Origin: Limnobaculum eriocheiris
Lineage (GTDB): Bacteria; Pseudomonadota; Gammaproteobacteria; Enterobacterales; Enterobacteriaceae
Reading direction: 5' to 3'
NCBI RefSeq assembly: GCF_021010575.1
Contig: NZ_JAJNAG010000006.1
Span: 61,147 to 125,146 of the forward strand
DNA length: 64,000 nucleotides
The translations under genes and the position numbers were made by a program. A model generated the notes under the pieces. The model saw nothing but the letters and a program-made list of their open reading frames with translations. It did no database searches and was not told the origin of the DNA. Below, piece after piece: positions 39,178 to 50,128 of this stretch; position 1 is the stretch's first letter; each line of letters starts with the position of its first letter.

Positions 39178-40458
39178 TTATCCTCTTCCTAAGCCAAATG
39201 AATTAAGACGCTCGTTGTAAGCATCGTTACGCTCTTGCGTAACTTTATTGGTGCTCTGTGATGCCGTTGAACGCTTAGTCGTTTCTGGCTTACTGCTGGT
39301 CACCGTGGCAGCCTGAGGTGCTTCAGTTGGCGTTTCAGTACTTGCCTGTGGAGCTACAGGCTGAGTGACTGCGCCGCCGCCTTTACCACGCATCAACTGG
39401 TCCAGTGGCAGAACCATCAGGTTATTACTCTTATCATCCACCAATACTTTGTTGGTTTTACCCAACACTTTTTCCATGGTTTCAATATACAGACGCTCGC
39501 GGGTGATATCCGGCGCGGCCTTATATTCAGGTAGTAACTTGGCAAAACGAGAAACTTCACCTTCTGCTTCCAGAACGGTACGAGCCTCATAAGCTTTTGC
39601 ATCTTCAATCAGACGTTGAGCTTTACCATTAGCGATTGGCTGTGCGGCGTTAGCATAGGCCTCCGCTTCACGGATATAACGCTGTTCATCTTCACGCGCG
39701 TTAATCACATCATCGAACGCTGCTTTTACTTCTTCCGGCGGACGAGCTGCCTGAAAGTTGACGTCTAATACCTTCAGACCCATATCATAAATCTGAATGG
39801 TTTTTTCCAGCTCTTGTTTGGTGTCATCACGAACAATGGTACGACCCTGAGTCAGGATACGATCCATGGTGTACTTACCAATAACAGAGCGTAATGCACT
39901 GTCGGTCGCCTGACTCAAACTGTCATCAGCATTGGTCACGCGGTACAGATATTTAATAGGATCGGAAACCTGATACTGTACGTTCATTTCTGCACGTACC
40001 ACGTTTTCATCAGAAGTCAGCATAATGCCTGATGCTGCTAACCCACGAACCGCTTTAGTATTGACAGGTTTTACTGAGTCGATAAACGTTGGTTTCCAGT
40101 TCAGACCCGGCCCAACCATAGCGGGTTGTACCTGACCAAAACGGGTGATTACACCCAGTTCACCTTCTTTAATGGTATAGAAACCACTGGCGGCCCAGAT
40201 AACAACCACAACCACAGCAAGAATGCTTAACAGGCGGCCACCCAAAACCGGTGCGCCAGAATTGCCGCTGTTACCACCACCGCTACCGGACTTACCCAGC
40301 AACCCACCTAACTTACTAAAAATATTGTCCAGATTCAGCGACTGCTGGCCACGACCTTTATTCGGTCCACCACTGTTGTTCCCCCCGGGGTTGTTATTGT
40401 TACCACTTCCCCACGGATCGCGGTCCTGGCCATTATTACCGGGCTGATTCCACGCCAT
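39178..40458 (-). CDS. hflK: FtsH protease regulator HflK
   Basis: Partner of HflC. It has 426 residues (419 in E. coli). A glycine/asparagine-rich cytoplasmic N-terminus (MAWNQPGNNGQDRDPWGSG) precedes one span (about 80-100, LLSILAVVVVVIWAASGFYTI), the SPFH domain (about 100-290), a coiled coil, and a Thr/Pro/Ala-rich tail. The start is ATG at 40458 with GGAG seven bases upstream; the frame is open further up from a GTG but lacks similarity there. It follows hflX by about 50 bases in the same orientation (hfq-hflX-hflK-hflC), as in E. coli. Confidence 0.96.
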   Translation of the reverse strand: MAWNQPGNNGQDRDPWGSGNNNNPGGNNSGGPNKGRGQQSLNLDNIFSKLGGLLGKSGSGGGNSGNSGAPVLGGRLLSILAVVVVVIWAASGFYTIKEGELGVITRFGQVQPAMVGPGLNWKPTFIDSVKPVNTKAVRGLAASGIMLTSDENVVRAEMNVQYQVSDPIKYLYRVTNADDSLSQATDSALRSVIGKYTMDRILTQGRTIVRDDTKQELEKTIQIYDMGLKVLDVNFQAARPPEEVKAAFDDVINAREDEQRYIREAEAYANAAQPIANGKAQRLIEDAKAYEARTVLEAEGEVSRFAKLLPEYKAAPDITRERLYIETMEKVLGKTNKVLVDDKSNNLMVLPLDQLMRGKGGGAVTQPVAPQASTETPTEAPQAATVTSSKPETTKRSTASQSTNKVTQERNDAYNERLNSFGLGRG

Positions 40459-40510
40459 GTTTTTGCTCCACTCATTTACGATCGTTTTATCGGGCACAAT
40501 CTAACAGGTC

Positions 40511-41800
40511 TCATTCAACAATAAAGTTTTCCAGAGCCTGCTCTTGTTTACAAAGGCGACGCCAGTCAACGATTGGCATCCTAATAACCAAACCGATGCT
40601 TCCATCCTCTTCAATCCACTCTTTAATAATGGCCTGAAGTTGATAAAAACGACTGCGTAACCGACCCTGTTCTACAGGCAATTTCAGTTCGTATTGCGCA
40701 ATCTCACCGGAAAGACGTTCCGTCAATGCACGGAACAATAATTCAATACCATCACCAGACTCGGCTGAAAGCCAGACTCTGACGGGTAAATTGCTTTCAT
40801 CTCTATCAATACGCGGGGCGAAATCCTCCAGCATATCAATCTTATTCATTACCAGCAGAACCGGTATTTCATGGGCTTCAATTTCAGTTAAAACTTCATT
40901 GACCGCTTCAATATTCTCATCGACCCGACTATCTGCTGCATCAATCACATGCAACAATAAAGAAGCCTGACGTGTTTCCTGCAAAGTCGCTTTAAACGCT
41001 GCCACCAGATCGTGGGGCAAATGGCGAATAAAACCAACGGTATCCGCTAAGACAGTTGCACCCACATCCTCCACCTCAATACGGCGTAAGGTTGGATCCA
41101 GTGTCGCAAATAGCTGATCGGCTGCATAAACACCGGCAGTCGTAATACGATTAAAAAGGGTAGATTTCCCTGCGTTGGTATAGCCCACCAGCGATACGGT
41201 TGGAATATCGGCTCGCATACGAGCTCGTCTTCCTTGCTCACGCTGCTTTTCAACTTTTTCAAGTCGGGCAAGGATCTGGCGTATACGATCCCGAAGCAAA
41301 CGACGGTCAGTTTCTAACTGCGTTTCCCCCGGGCCGCGTAAACCTATCCCACCTTTTTGACGTTCAAGGTGAGTCCAGCCACGAACTAAGCGGGTTGCCA
41401 AATGGCGTAACTGAGCCAGCTCAACCTGCAATTTACCTTCGTGAGTTCTTGCCCGCTGGGCAAAAATATCAAGAATCAACCCGGTTCGGTCAATTACCCG
41501 ACACTCACAAAGCCGCTCAAGGTTACGTTCCTGAGCGGGTGAGAGGGAGTGGTTAAACAGCACTACCGAAGCCCCTGTGGCTTGTACAGCATCAGCAATT
41601 TCCTGAGCTTTACCTTCACCAACAAAGTATTTGGCATACGGGGCTTTACGGCTGCCGGTAACTACCTGCAACGCCTCCACTCCCGCGGAAGAAACCAGAG
41701 ATTCAAATTCGCTGAGATCTTCCGTATCTTTTTCTTGGGAGAAATAAACATGCACCAGTACCGCCTGCTCTCCAGCATCATATCGGTCAAACAAGTGCAT
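40511..41800 (-). CDS. hflX: Ribosome-associated GTPase HflX
   Basis: Heat-shock GTPase that splits stalled 70S ribosomes. It has 429 residues (426 in E. coli). An N-terminal HflX domain, with [18 protein letters not shown] before the G domain, is followed by G1 [13 protein letters not shown]3 [14 protein letters not shown] and G4 NKIDM. GAGGAG lies immediately upstream of the ATG. It lies 29 bases downstream of hfq in the miaA-hfq-hflX-hflK-hflC cluster. Confidence 0.98.
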   Translation of the reverse strand: MHLFDRYDAGEQAVLVHVYFSQEKDTEDLSEFESLVSSAGVEALQVVTGSRKAPYAKYFVGEGKAQEIADAVQATGASVVLFNHSLSPAQERNLERLCECRVIDRTGLILDIFAQRARTHEGKLQVELAQLRHLATRLVRGWTHLERQKGGIGLRGPGETQLETDRRLLRDRIRQILARLEKVEKQREQGRRARMRADIPTVSLVGYTNAGKSTLFNRITTAGVYAADQLFATLDPTLRRIEVEDVGATVLADTVGFIRHLPHDLVAAFKATLQETRQASLLLHVIDAADSRVDENIEAVNEVLTEIEAHEIPVLLVMNKIDMLEDFAPRIDRDESNLPVRVWLSAESGDGIELLFRALTERLSGEIAQYELKLPVEQGRLRSRFYQLQAIIKEWIEEDGSIGLVIRMPIVDWRRLCKQEQALENFIVE

Positions 41801-41829
41801 AACTCCTCAAAGAGAAATAACTGAGTAAC

Positions 41830-42120
41830 TTATTCAGATACATCATCTTCCTGTTGTGACTGCATACCACCCTGGTAGTTACCCACACTTCCAGTTGGCG
41901 CATTGCTATGATGCGAAACAGGACGGGAGGGCACTACTGTAGAGATAGCGTGCTTATAAACCATTTGACTAACAGTATTTTTCAACAGGATAACGAATTG
42001 ATCGAAAGATTCGATTTGGCCTTGTAACTTAATACCGTTTACCAGATAAATAGAAACTGGAACACGTTCACGCCGCAGTGCGTTTAAAAACGGGTCTTGT
42101 AAAGATTGCCCCTTAGCCAT
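41830..42120 (-). CDS. hfq: RNA chaperone Hfq
   Basis: Hexameric Sm-like RNA chaperone for small RNAs. It has 96 residues (102 in E. coli). Both Sm motifs are present: Sm1 [25 protein letters not shown] and Sm2 [14 protein letters not shown]. The distal-face and rim residues of the N-terminus [19 protein letters not shown] are intact. The C-terminal tail is shorter than in E. coli but keeps the acidic end (EDDVSE). AAGGAAAAG precedes ATG. In E. coli some hfq promoters lie within miaA; I did not locate them here. Confidence 0.98.
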   Translation of the reverse strand: MAKGQSLQDPFLNALRRERVPVSIYLVNGIKLQGQIESFDQFVILLKNTVSQMVYKHAISTVVPSRPVSHHSNAPTGSVGNYQGGMQSQQEDDVSE

Positions 42121-42274
42121 TTTTCTTTTCCTTATCTCTTTGTATATATTTGTTGTTTGTTACCAAGAGCCAGAGGCCCTAAAATAAACTGCGTAAAAAT
42201 GATACATTTCGTACAAAACAAAGCCATTGAGTACATTAAAGTATATAACCTATTAATTGTACACAATCATAAGC

Positions 42275-43201
42275 CTATACACTAATAGCACGTGTAACTC
42301 TTTCCATGGCATTCTGCAATTGCTCACTATCTAACCAATCAACACCTTCCCAACCTCGCAACCATGTCATTTGCCGTTTAGAAAGCTGCCGAGTCGCACA
42401 AATTCCCCGATAAACCATCTCTTCGTGGTCAATCTCTCCGTTCAGGTACATCCACATCTGCCGGTAGCCCACGCAACGCATGGAGGGAAGGTCAGTGTGT
42501 AAGTCACCGCGAGCCATCAATTTCCGAACTTCATCCTCAAAACCCATCGCAATCATCTGATGAAAACGTGCTTCAATTCTCTGATGCAATAACTCACGGG
42601 AAGATGGCGCTATAGCAAATTGGTGTACACGATATGGTAACGTTTCACCAGCAATTTGAGTTAACTCTGTTAAAGTTTTACCTGAAATGTAAAAAACTTC
42701 CAGTGCTCTGCTTAATCGTTGTGGATCATTTTGATGAATTCTGGCTGCCGCTATTGGGTCAATCTGTTGCAAACGTTGATGCAAAGCCGCCCACCCCAAC
42801 TGCGCTGCCTCATTTTCTATTTGTTCCCGCACTTTAGAATCGGCAGAAGGCAAAGGTGATAAACCCTCCAGCAGTGCCCTAAAGTACAGCATGGTTCCCC
42901 CTACCAACAGGGGAATATGCCCTCGGCTCACGATATCGGTCATCTCGTTTAACGCATCTGCACGAAAATCTGCCGCAGAATACGCCTCCGACGGGTCACG
43001 AATATCAATCAGCCGGTGTGGCGTCTCATCCAGCTCTTGTCGGGTTGGTTTGGCAGTACCAATATCCATACCACGATATATCAAAGCGGAGTCAACACTC
43101 ACTACTTCAACAGGTAAATGTTTGTAAAGCTCTGCCGCTAAAGCCGTTTTTCCAGAGGCTGTTGGCCCCATAAGAAAGATAGCAGCAGGTAATGTATTCA
43201 T
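42275..43201 (-). CDS. miaA: tRNA dimethylallyltransferase MiaA
   Basis: Adds the dimethylallyl group to N6 of A37 in tRNAs reading UNN codons. It has 308 residues. The Walker A loop [13 protein letters not shown] is at residues 10-22, and [16 protein letters not shown] and RCVGYRQMW are conserved. I chose ATG at 43201 ([14 protein letters not shown]), which aligns with E. coli and lies four bases after the mutL stop; the frame is open further upstream inside mutL without similarity. Cotranscribed in the amiB-mutL-miaA-hfq superoperon. Confidence 0.97.
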   Translation of the reverse strand: MNTLPAAIFLMGPTASGKTALAAELYKHLPVEVVSVDSALIYRGMDIGTAKPTRQELDETPHRLIDIRDPSEAYSAADFRADALNEMTDIVSRGHIPLLVGGTMLYFRALLEGLSPLPSADSKVREQIENEAAQLGWAALHQRLQQIDPIAAARIHQNDPQRLSRALEVFYISGKTLTELTQIAGETLPYRVHQFAIAPSSRELLHQRIEARFHQMIAMGFEDEVRKLMARGDLHTDLPSMRCVGYRQMWMYLNGEIDHEEMVYRGICATRQLSKRQMTWLRGWEGVDWLDSEQLQNAMERVTRAISV

Positions 43202-43205
43202 ATTG

Positions 43206-45206
43206 CTACTCACCCTGTAAGGCCTCCAGGGCTGGTTGCAGGTTAATCGGCTGCAACATATTGGCCGGTGGGTTAGCAATCAGCTCAGGGCATAATCGCT
43301 CCAAATCTGCCAATAGTTGTATTGCATGGGCCTGAGTCCATTGGGTATTTTCACTGGTCAATTTGTCCGCCAGCCAGTGTGTTAACATTTGCTTATCTAC
43401 CGTTTCGTTATCGCCCAGATAACACAGCATTGCCGGCAACAACTGCTGTAAATTCTGTTGGCGCAACGGTAAAGGTACCCCCTGAACCTGAAGGCGATTA
43501 CGCTCCAGGGAAAGGTCAATACCAAAGTGGATCAGTAGCGCTTTGTGATTGGTAACTCCCTGCTTCTCTTTATCACCCAAGGTTAACGCCAGTGGAATCA
43601 ACAGAGGTTGTGGCTTAAGCGGCTCAGACGACGGTAACAGCTGAGTCTGTCGTAAATAGTGTTCCGCCACCGGCAGTGATAATAAAGCCAGTACCGTTCC
43701 TCGCTCTACAATGGCATGGCAAGGTTGCCATACTGATAGTACTCGCCCAAAGCTATGAGCCGCTCCTTTATCCAGCATAGAGGCCGGAATTGGCGACGTT
43801 GATTGGGTACGTGAGGAAAACTGTGGTGTTTTCAGCGTGGTTGCCACATCCGGCAATGGCGCACTTTTTTCAGGGAACAACGCCGGCTTAGTCGAACCAG
43901 AAACTGAATCCGACGTGTTATTATCTGCGGTAACATCCGTTTGCAGCAGGCGACGATAAAGATCATTTTCACGCGCCACCAACGTAGGCGAACGCGTCGC
44001 TCCCGGCGTATAAGAGGCCGCACTACTGCCACCACCATGAGAACCAGAAGGTTTATTTACCGATGGTTGTTTAGATTCATTCGATGCCGTACTGGCGCCT
44101 GCCGGACGATTAAAACGATTCTCTCCGGCAGAAGAACGGTTTTCTGGTTGCCAGCTGTTTTCACTGCCGCCTTCGGCTGAATTATCACCAAGTGGTAATA
44201 CCGGAGCACCAGATTGTTGTAAAACCGTGACTACCGCCTGATAGATAAAATCATGCACCAGACGGGATTGATGGAACCTGACCTCATGTTTAGCCGGATG
44301 CACATTAACATCCACCTGATGCGGGTCAACTTCCAGATATAAGACGTAGGCCGGAGCCTGATCTTCTGCCAGTTGAGTCTGATATGCCTGACGTATCGCA
44401 TGATTTAATAAACGATCGCGCATCATACGGCCATTAACATAACAATACTGCATATCGGTCAGGGTTCGAGCGCCAACCGGGTCAACAACCCAGCCGTCAA
44501 TTTTCAGATCGCCATGCTGCCATGAGATGGCCAGTGCATGTTGCAAAAACTGAGTGCCACAGATACTGCCTAAACGGCGTTCACGAGGTTCGTTCTCTTT
44601 TATTGCCCGATACTGACGGACCATTTTGCCATTATGTTGCAGGTTAATACTGACATCAAAACGCGCCAGTGCAATACGACGGATCACCTCGTCAATATGG
44701 CCAAATTCTGTTTTTTCAGTACGTAAAAATTTACGGCGTGCGGGCGTATTATAAAACAGATCGAGGACCTCCAGCGTGGTCCCTACGGGATGGGCTGCGG
44801 GCTTAAGCGTCACTTCCATATCCCGACCTTCCGCATAGGCTTGCCAGGCTTCATTTTGCTCTGCGGTGCGGGAAGTCAGGGTTAAACGGGAAACCGAACT
44901 AATACTGGCCAGCGCTTCGCCACGAAATCCAAGGCTGATAATCGCTTCCAGATCGTCAAGAGTGGCAATTTTGCTGGTTGCATGGCGAGCCAGCGCTAAA
45001 CCCAGCTCGTCTTTCTTGATTCCACAACCGTTATCACGGATGCGAATGAGTTTAGCGCCACCTTTCTCAATATCAATATCAATACGAGTTGCCCCGGCAT
45101 CCAGGCTGTTTTCCACCAGCTCCTTCACCACGGATGCCGGCCGCTCAACAACTTCACCTGCGGCAATTTGGTTTGCTAACTGTGGTGGCAAAACCTGAAT
45201 CGGCAT
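43206..45206 (-). CDS. mutL: DNA mismatch repair protein MutL
   Basis: GHKL ATPase that links MutS mismatch recognition to MutH and UvrD. It has 666 residues, longer than E. coli's 615. The N-terminal ATPase domain has [22 protein letters not shown] and [14 protein letters not shown]. The linker (about 335-470) is expanded, rich in Ser, Asn and Gly, and accounts for the extra length. The C-terminal dimerisation domain starts near [13 protein letters not shown]. There is no endonuclease DQHA motif, as expected in MutH-dependent bacteria. It follows the disrupted amiB tail by about 28 bases. Confidence 0.97.
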   Translation of the reverse strand: MPIQVLPPQLANQIAAGEVVERPASVVKELVENSLDAGATRIDIDIEKGGAKLIRIRDNGCGIKKDELGLALARHATSKIATLDDLEAIISLGFRGEALASISSVSRLTLTSRTAEQNEAWQAYAEGRDMEVTLKPAAHPVGTTLEVLDLFYNTPARRKFLRTEKTEFGHIDEVIRRIALARFDVSINLQHNGKMVRQYRAIKENEPRERRLGSICGTQFLQHALAISWQHGDLKIDGWVVDPVGARTLTDMQYCYVNGRMMRDRLLNHAIRQAYQTQLAEDQAPAYVLYLEVDPHQVDVNVHPAKHEVRFHQSRLVHDFIYQAVVTVLQQSGAPVLPLGDNSAEGGSENSWQPENRSSAGENRFNRPAGASTASNESKQPSVNKPSGSHGGGSSAASYTPGATRSPTLVARENDLYRRLLQTDVTADNNTSDSVSGSTKPALFPEKSAPLPDVATTLKTPQFSSRTQSTSPIPASMLDKGAAHSFGRVLSVWQPCHAIVERGTVLALLSLPVAEHYLRQTQLLPSSEPLKPQPLLIPLALTLGDKEKQGVTNHKALLIHFGIDLSLERNRLQVQGVPLPLRQQNLQQLLPAMLCYLGDNETVDKQMLTHWLADKLTSENTQWTQAHAIQLLADLERLCPELIANPPANMLQPINLQPALEALQGE

Positions 45207-45233
45207 GACAACTCCTGATAATAAACCCGATAT

Positions 45234-45610
45234 TTATGAACTTGATATAGTCAGAACCTGCCCTAAGCGAACCTCATCTGACGTCATTCTATTATTCTGC
45301 TTCAATTCTGCGATGCTAACACCGTACCGACTACTGATCCCTGACAGAGTATCACCCTGAACCACCTTATGCTTGCGGCTATCGGCTATCGGCTATCTTT
45401 TTAACCAATTTGGTCTCTTTTTTACCTGTCGAAGCGGTTACCTGATTAGTTATGGGGGTCGTTGCTGGTACTTTCAAGCGCTGACCAACCAAAACATGCT
45501 CTTTTTTCAATGCATTTAGCGCTGTCAGCGTTTTCATGCTTGAACCGTAGCTTACCGCTATTTGTGATAAGGTTTCACCGCGTTTCACCACATGAACGGA
45601 TGTTTTATTC
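45234..45610 (-). pseudogene. amiB: Out-of-frame LysM tail of amiB
   Basis: Two peptidoglycan-binding LysM repeats follow the amiB catalytic frame but in different frames. LysM1 (HVVKRGETLSQIAVSYGSSM to GQRLKVPA) begins in the overlapping +1 frame open from 45663. LysM2 (HKVVQGDTLSGISSRYGVSI to GQVLTISSS, stop at 45234) is in the third frame. Between them lies a triple direct repeat of GGCTATC (45377-45397, + strand); with two copies instead of three, LysM1 and LysM2 would be in one frame. The LysM segments are intact apart from these shifts. In E. coli AmiB the C-terminal LysM region also follows the amidase domain. Confidence 0.8.
45377..45397. repeat. Three tandem copies of GGCTATC inside amiB
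   Basis: Three exact direct heptamers. The copy number decides whether the final LysM domain is in frame: loss of one seven-base unit restores it. Confidence 0.9.
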
Positions 45611-46969
45611 CTATTTCCACTGCTTGTCAGCACTTTCTGGCGCTTTGCCGGTTTGAACCGCACTGGCCTTTTTCGATGGCGTGGCCGAATCTAACGGATG
45701 GGCCTGAAAATAGCTGCGAATACCTTTATAGATAGCCTGCGCCAGCTTATTCTGGAAATCAGCACTACCTAACAGACTCTCTTCACCGGTATTTGAGATA
45801 AACCCCGTTTCTACCAGCAGAGAAGGAATGTCCGGCGAACGTAGCACCCCTAAGCTGGCGTGTTCAGGGCTGCGCTTATGCAACGACCCAATACGCCGCA
45901 TTTCAGACAGTACTTTTACCGCCACGTCATAGCCCACGCGCTGTGAATGACCAAATTGCAAATCCAACACCGCCTGGCTTAAATAAGGGTTATCTTCGCT
46001 GTTTGCTAACACATCCCCTGCGCCACCCAGTAATTCGGACTGCTTCTCATGTTGTTCCAGCCAGCGCCCAAGCTCCGTATTGGCCCGGCGGTTAGACAGC
46101 ACCCAAACGGAGGCGCCCGTCGCATTACGGTTGGGTGCGGCATCCGCATGAATGGAAACCAGCAAATGGGCATTTTTATTACGGGCAACGTCTGAACGCC
46201 CCATAACAGAAATAAAATAGTCACCATCACGGGTTAATACCGCTTTATAGTCAGGATCGTTATCCAACAGCGCCTTTAGTTTACGGGCAACGGAAAGGGT
46301 AACGGTTTTTTCCTGCAATCCATTCAAACCAACCGCTCCGGAATCTTTTCCACCGTGGCCGGCATCAATAGCAATCACAATCTTTTCACTGCTACTATTT
46401 CTAACTCGCGCCGGGCGGCTCTCGGTTTTAACAATAACATCGTCTTGCGGTGCGGTTGTATCACCAGAGAAAGGGTTACGCTCTGTGGTACTACCCGAAG
46501 TTTGAGACTGGCTGGCTTTAGTAGCAGGTGCTTTGGCTGTAGCCTTATTGGTCGCCGCTGTTTTCGGTACAGCCTGTTTTTCGGACTGAATCGTAAATAC
46601 CACCCAATATTGCGCGCCCTGCTTACTGGAGCTGGCTTTTACCGTGGCATTTTGTTTTAACTCAAAGACCAGTTGAATACTGTTGTTATCTTTTGGAGTA
46701 CCGGAGCTAATACGATTGACAATATTTTGACCGCTAAACTTCAGCGGCAACCCCTGAACGGCACGCCCACTTTGGCGAAAATCAATCAGAACCCGGGCCG
46801 GATTCTTTTCGCTGGAATAGGCATAGATAGGCTGACTGTCAAACGCCAGCGTTACTTTAGCCTGTGAAGCACTGTTATTAACCTGTACATCAATCAAAGA
46901 TGCCGCTCCGGCAGGCCCGGCAAATGCTAACCACACCAGAGAGAGTAACCCAATCCAGATTTTCTTCAT
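45611..46969 (-). CDS. amiB: N-acetylmuramoyl-L-alanine amidase AmiB, catalytic part
   Basis: Periplasmic zinc amidase that splits septal peptidoglycan and is activated by EnvC. The 452-codon frame holds a signal peptide ([22 protein letters not shown]), an AMIN domain (about 25-125), an Ala/Thr/Ser-rich linker, and a complete Amidase_3 domain (about 195-415: [32 protein letters not shown]). The frame ends at TAG 45611-45613, shortly after the domain. LysM repeats follow in other frames, so a one-base insertion near 45612-45625 probably truncated it. ATG at 46969 was chosen for the signal peptide; it lies four bases after the tsaE stop. Confidence 0.92.
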   Translation of the reverse strand: MKKIWIGLLSLVWLAFAGPAGAASLIDVQVNNSASQAKVTLAFDSQPIYAYSSEKNPARVLIDFRQSGRAVQGLPLKFSGQNIVNRISSGTPKDNNSIQLVFELKQNATVKASSSKQGAQYWVVFTIQSEKQAVPKTAATNKATAKAPATKASQSQTSGSTTERNPFSGDTTAPQDDVIVKTESRPARVRNSSSEKIVIAIDAGHGGKDSGAVGLNGLQEKTVTLSVARKLKALLDNDPDYKAVLTRDGDYFISVMGRSDVARNKNAHLLVSIHADAAPNRNATGASVWVLSNRRANTELGRWLEQHEKQSELLGGAGDVLANSEDNPYLSQAVLDLQFGHSQRVGYDVAVKVLSEMRRIGSLHKRSPEHASLGVLRSPDIPSLLVETGFISNTGEESLLGSADFQNKLAQAIYKGIRSYFQAHPLDSATPSKKASAVQTGKAPESADKQWK

Positions 46970-46973
46970 CGTT

Positions 46974-47462
46974 TTACTTTTCCTGTAGCCCGGACGGGGA
47001 AATATCATTAAGACGTGCCAACATCAGCTCACCCTGTGCGGTTCCCGCTGACAGCACAACCTGCCGCCCCTCATCATGATAGCTAAAATGTAACTCCAGA
47101 TCGGGCTGAGGAAACATACCACTCCCACGCTGTGGCCACTCAACCAGACACAGGCTGTCTGATTGAAAATAGTCACGAATCCCCATAAATTCGAGCTCTT
47201 CCGGATCGGCCAGGCGATATAAATCAAAGTGATAAACGTTGAAATGGCCCAGATTATAAGGTTCTACCAACGTATAAGTGGGGCTTTTGACGTTCCCCTG
47301 ATGACCTAAAGCCTGTAGGAAACCTCGGCTAAAGGTGGTTTTTCCCGCACCAAGGTCGCCCTGCAAAAAAATCACACCTGATTTATCACAAGTACCCGCC
47401 AGTGCGGCACCTAAAGCAACCGTAGCAGCTTCGTCGGCTAATGTTAAAACCAATTCTTTCAT
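46974..47462 (-). CDS. tsaE: tRNA threonylcarbamoyladenosine biosynthesis ATPase TsaE
   Basis: P-loop ATPase that works with TsaB and TsaD to form t6A37 in ANN-decoding tRNAs. The Walker A motif [19 protein letters not shown] and the segment [11 protein letters not shown] are conserved, with [21 protein letters not shown] following. ATG at 47462 is chosen because AGGA lies just upstream and the start aligns with E. coli; a TTG seven codons upstream is possible. The product is 162 residues. It lies between nnr and amiB in the same operon, as in E. coli. Confidence 0.96.
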   Translation of the reverse strand: MKELVLTLADEAATVALGAALAGTCDKSGVIFLQGDLGAGKTTFSRGFLQALGHQGNVKSPTYTLVEPYNLGHFNVYHFDLYRLADPEELEFMGIRDYFQSDSLCLVEWPQRGSGMFPQPDLELHFSYHDEGRQVVLSAGTAQGELMLARLNDISPSGLQEK

Positions 47463-47487
47463 GTATTCCTGAATATCATTCAATTAA

Positions 47488-48990
47488 TCAAGGGTTCACC
47501 AGCTTTGGTATTTCCCGCAGTAAATCCGTGGCTATCATACCTCTTTCCCCCTGTCGCCATGCGACAATATCTGCTGCACCACCGTGAATAACACAGCCAG
47601 CACAAGCAGCATCAAACGGCGAAAGGCCTTGTCCGGACAGGCTGGCAATAATACCAGACAACAGATCGCCCATGCCGCCGGATGCCATCCCTGCATTGCC
47701 TACATCAGCAATTGCCAAATGAAGATGCTCATCAGCAATAACCGTTCCTGCGCCTTTCAGTACCACCACGCCACCATAACGTTCAGCCAGTTTCTGTGCT
47801 GAAAGTAAGCGGTCGCTTTCAATTTGTTGAATATCGCACTGCAACAGTCGGGCGGCCTCCCCGGGATGGGGCGTAATGATGCGATTTTGCCGTTTATCGG
47901 AGCTGATTGCCAGCAAGTTCAACGCATCTGCATCCCACAACATGATCTTTTCACTGGCACTGACCTGTTTTATGGCCGCTTTAGCCCATTCCGAAGTACC
48001 CAATCCCGGCCCGATAGCAATCACATCTGCCCAGGCGATACCGGCATCCAGACTCTCTTCCGTCAGTTCCTGAACCATCAGCTCAGGACGGGCGGCTAAA
48101 ACAGGGGCAATATGCTCCGCCCGGGTTAACACCCGTACTAATCCTGAACCGGTACGTAATCCCGCTTCTGCCGCCATTCGAATAGCGCCACCGGTTCCAA
48201 CCTCGCCACCAATCACCAGCAATTTGCCATGATCGCCTTTATGACAACAGGGGCGACGAGGTTTAATCCACCGCTGAAGATCGGTAACGGTAAGACGTTG
48301 AATCGGGGCATTTTGTTCCCTGACCCAGTCAGATAATCCTAAAGCATCATAATACAGTGTGCCGGTTACATTTCTGGCTTGTCCGGTCAACAGCCCTGAT
48401 TTTAACGCCACAAAGGTTACTGTTTGACTGGCCTGAATAACCGCCCCACTTGCCACTCCGGTGTTAGCATTCAGACCAGAAGGAACATCCAGTGCCATAA
48501 TAGGGGCGGGATATTGATTGGCCCGATGAATCAACGTGGAGTAAGGCTCCCGAGGTTCAGACTGAATTCCGGTTCCTAACAAACCATCAATAATTAAATC
48601 GTAATTCTCTGGCCATGCGGCATTCTCCGGCAATACAGAACCATAGTTATTGCTCCAGTTATCCCGCGCCTGACGAGCTTCCGGCGGCAGTGTATGTACA
48701 TCGCCACAGCCAACTAAAGCCACCTCAATACCATATTGTCTGGCATAGCGACCAATAACATACCCATCGCCACCGTTATTACCGTGCCCACATAAAATCA
48801 GCCAGCGTCGGGCATCCGGATAGAGTTTACGACATAAAAGAAACGCCGCTTCACCCGCTCGCTCCATAAGCTTATAGAGTGAAACACCGATGTGTCGGGC
48901 TGCCAGTTTTTCATTTTCACGTACCCAGTCGGCGCTGAAGACAGAATGTGGTAAACTTAGGGTGTTCCGTTTTTGCTGATGGTCTGCCAT
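47488..48990 (-). CDS. nnr: Bifunctional NAD(P)H-hydrate epimerase / dehydratase
   Basis: Metabolite-repair enzyme for NADHX and NADPHX. The N-terminal YjeF_N epimerase domain (about 30-240: LCGHGNNGGDGYVIGRYA, DGLLGTGI, LDVPSGL) is fused to a C-terminal ADP-dependent dehydratase domain (about 250-495: IGPGLGTSEW, TPHPGEAARLL, NAGMASGGMGDLLSGI). It has 500 residues from ATG 48990. That start codon shares two bases with the oppositely oriented queG start (CATG at 48988-48991), so each gene's promoter must lie inside the other. First gene of nnr-tsaE-amiB-mutL-miaA-hfq. Confidence 0.96.
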   Translation of the reverse strand: MADHQQKRNTLSLPHSVFSADWVRENEKLAARHIGVSLYKLMERAGEAAFLLCRKLYPDARRWLILCGHGNNGGDGYVIGRYARQYGIEVALVGCGDVHTLPPEARQARDNWSNNYGSVLPENAAWPENYDLIIDGLLGTGIQSEPREPYSTLIHRANQYPAPIMALDVPSGLNANTGVASGAVIQASQTVTFVALKSGLLTGQARNVTGTLYYDALGLSDWVREQNAPIQRLTVTDLQRWIKPRRPCCHKGDHGKLLVIGGEVGTGGAIRMAAEAGLRTGSGLVRVLTRAEHIAPVLAARPELMVQELTEESLDAGIAWADVIAIGPGLGTSEWAKAAIKQVSASEKIMLWDADALNLLAISSDKRQNRIITPHPGEAARLLQCDIQQIESDRLLSAQKLAERYGGVVVLKGAGTVIADEHLHLAIADVGNAGMASGGMGDLLSGIIASLSGQGLSPFDAACAGCVIHGGAADIVAWRQGERGMIATDLLREIPKLVNP

Positions 48991-50128
48991 GTCACATCCT
49001 CTCGATCTCAATCTATTAGCCCAACATATCAAGCAATGGGGGCAAGCACTAGGTTTTCAGCAGGTGGGTATATGCGACACCAACCTGACGCTGGAAGAAC
49101 CCCGATTGCAAGCGTGGCTTGATAAGCAATACCATGGTGATATGGCATGGATGGCTCGCTATGGCATGATGCGAGCCAGACCTCATGAACTGGAACCGGG
49201 AACATTACGTGTTATCAGCGTACGCATGAACTACCTTCCCCCTCATGCTTCATTCGCCAGGTCCCTTGCCGATCCCAATATTGGCTATATCAGCCGCTAC
49301 GCGTTAGGCCGTGATTATCATAAAGTATTACGCCAACGATTAAAAAAGTTAGGAGAGAAAATTCAGCAACATTGCGAAAATTTACATTTCCGCCCCTTTG
49401 TGGATTCTGCCCCAATTATGGAGCGGCCATTGGCAGCCAAAGCAGGCATTGGCTGGACAGGTAAGTACTCACTAATTATTAATCGTGAAGCGGGTTCCTG
49501 GTTTTTTCTTGGGGAATTACTGGTAGATATTCCTTTGCCTGTTGACCAGCCGGTAAAAGAAGAATGCGGGCGTTGTATCGCCTGTATGACCTTATGCCCA
49601 ACGGGTGCCATTGTTGAACCCTATGTTGTTGATGCCCGGCGCTGTATCTCTTATCTGACTATAGAACTGGAAGGCGCAATTCCCGAAGAGTTACGTCCAC
49701 TGATGGGTAATCGAATATATGGCTGTGATGATTGCCAGATGGGATGTCCATGGAATCGGGTGGCACCAATCACCGAAGAGTACGATTTTCTTCCAAGATC
49801 CACGTTACATCACTCATCTCTTTTAGAACTATATGCCTGGAATGAGGCCACATTTCTATCTAAAACTGAGGGTTCTCCTGTACGCAGAATTGGTCACTTC
49901 CGTTGGCTAAGAAATATCAGCGTGGCGCTGGGAAACGCACCTTATCAGGCTGAAATTATTGAAGCTTTAAAACAAAGAAAAGGCCTCTACCCCATCGTTG
50001 ACGAACACATAGAGTGGGCTCTTGCTCGCCAGTGGGAAAAGCGTGAACAGCAGGGTACAGAGGTGCTGGCACCTAAACAGCTCAGGCTTATTCGTTCCAT
50101 AGAAAAAGGATTACCCAGGGATGCATAA
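48989..50128 (+). CDS. queG: Epoxyqueuosine reductase QueG
   Basis: Cobalamin-dependent enzyme that reduces epoxyqueuosine to queuosine in tRNA. It has 379 residues, as in E. coli. The N-terminal cobalamin-binding domain has FVDSAPIMERPLAAKAGIGW. Two [4Fe-4S] clusters follow: CGRCIACMTLCPTGAI (residues 192-207), and a second group in GCDDCQMGCPWN with the upstream CISYLTIE. A HEAT-like C-terminus completes it. It starts head-to-head with nnr, sharing bases of the start codons, and is followed by about 350 bases of AT-rich intergenic DNA. Confidence 0.97.
   Translation: MSHPLDLNLLAQHIKQWGQALGFQQVGICDTNLTLEEPRLQAWLDKQYHGDMAWMARYGMMRARPHELEPGTLRVISVRMNYLPPHASFARSLADPNIGYISRYALGRDYHKVLRQRLKKLGEKIQQHCENLHFRPFVDSAPIMERPLAAKAGIGWTGKYSLIINREAGSWFFLGELLVDIPLPVDQPVKEECGRCIACMTLCPTGAIVEPYVVDARRCISYLTIELEGAIPEELRPLMGNRIYGCDDCQMGCPWNRVAPITEEYDFLPRSTLHHSSLLELYAWNEATFLSKTEGSPVRRIGHFRWLRNISVALGNAPYQAEIIEALKQRKGLYPIVDEHIEWALARQWEKREQQGTEVLAPKQLRLIRSIEKGLPRDA

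Noticed and set aside
45605-45625. Programmed +1 frameshift joining AmiB to its LysM domain
   Set aside because: The shift site (TGG AAA TAG) offers no re-pairing of a tRNA in the +1 frame and no upstream Shine-Dalgarno-like stimulator, and a second, unrelated shift follows. Mutation is the simpler reading.
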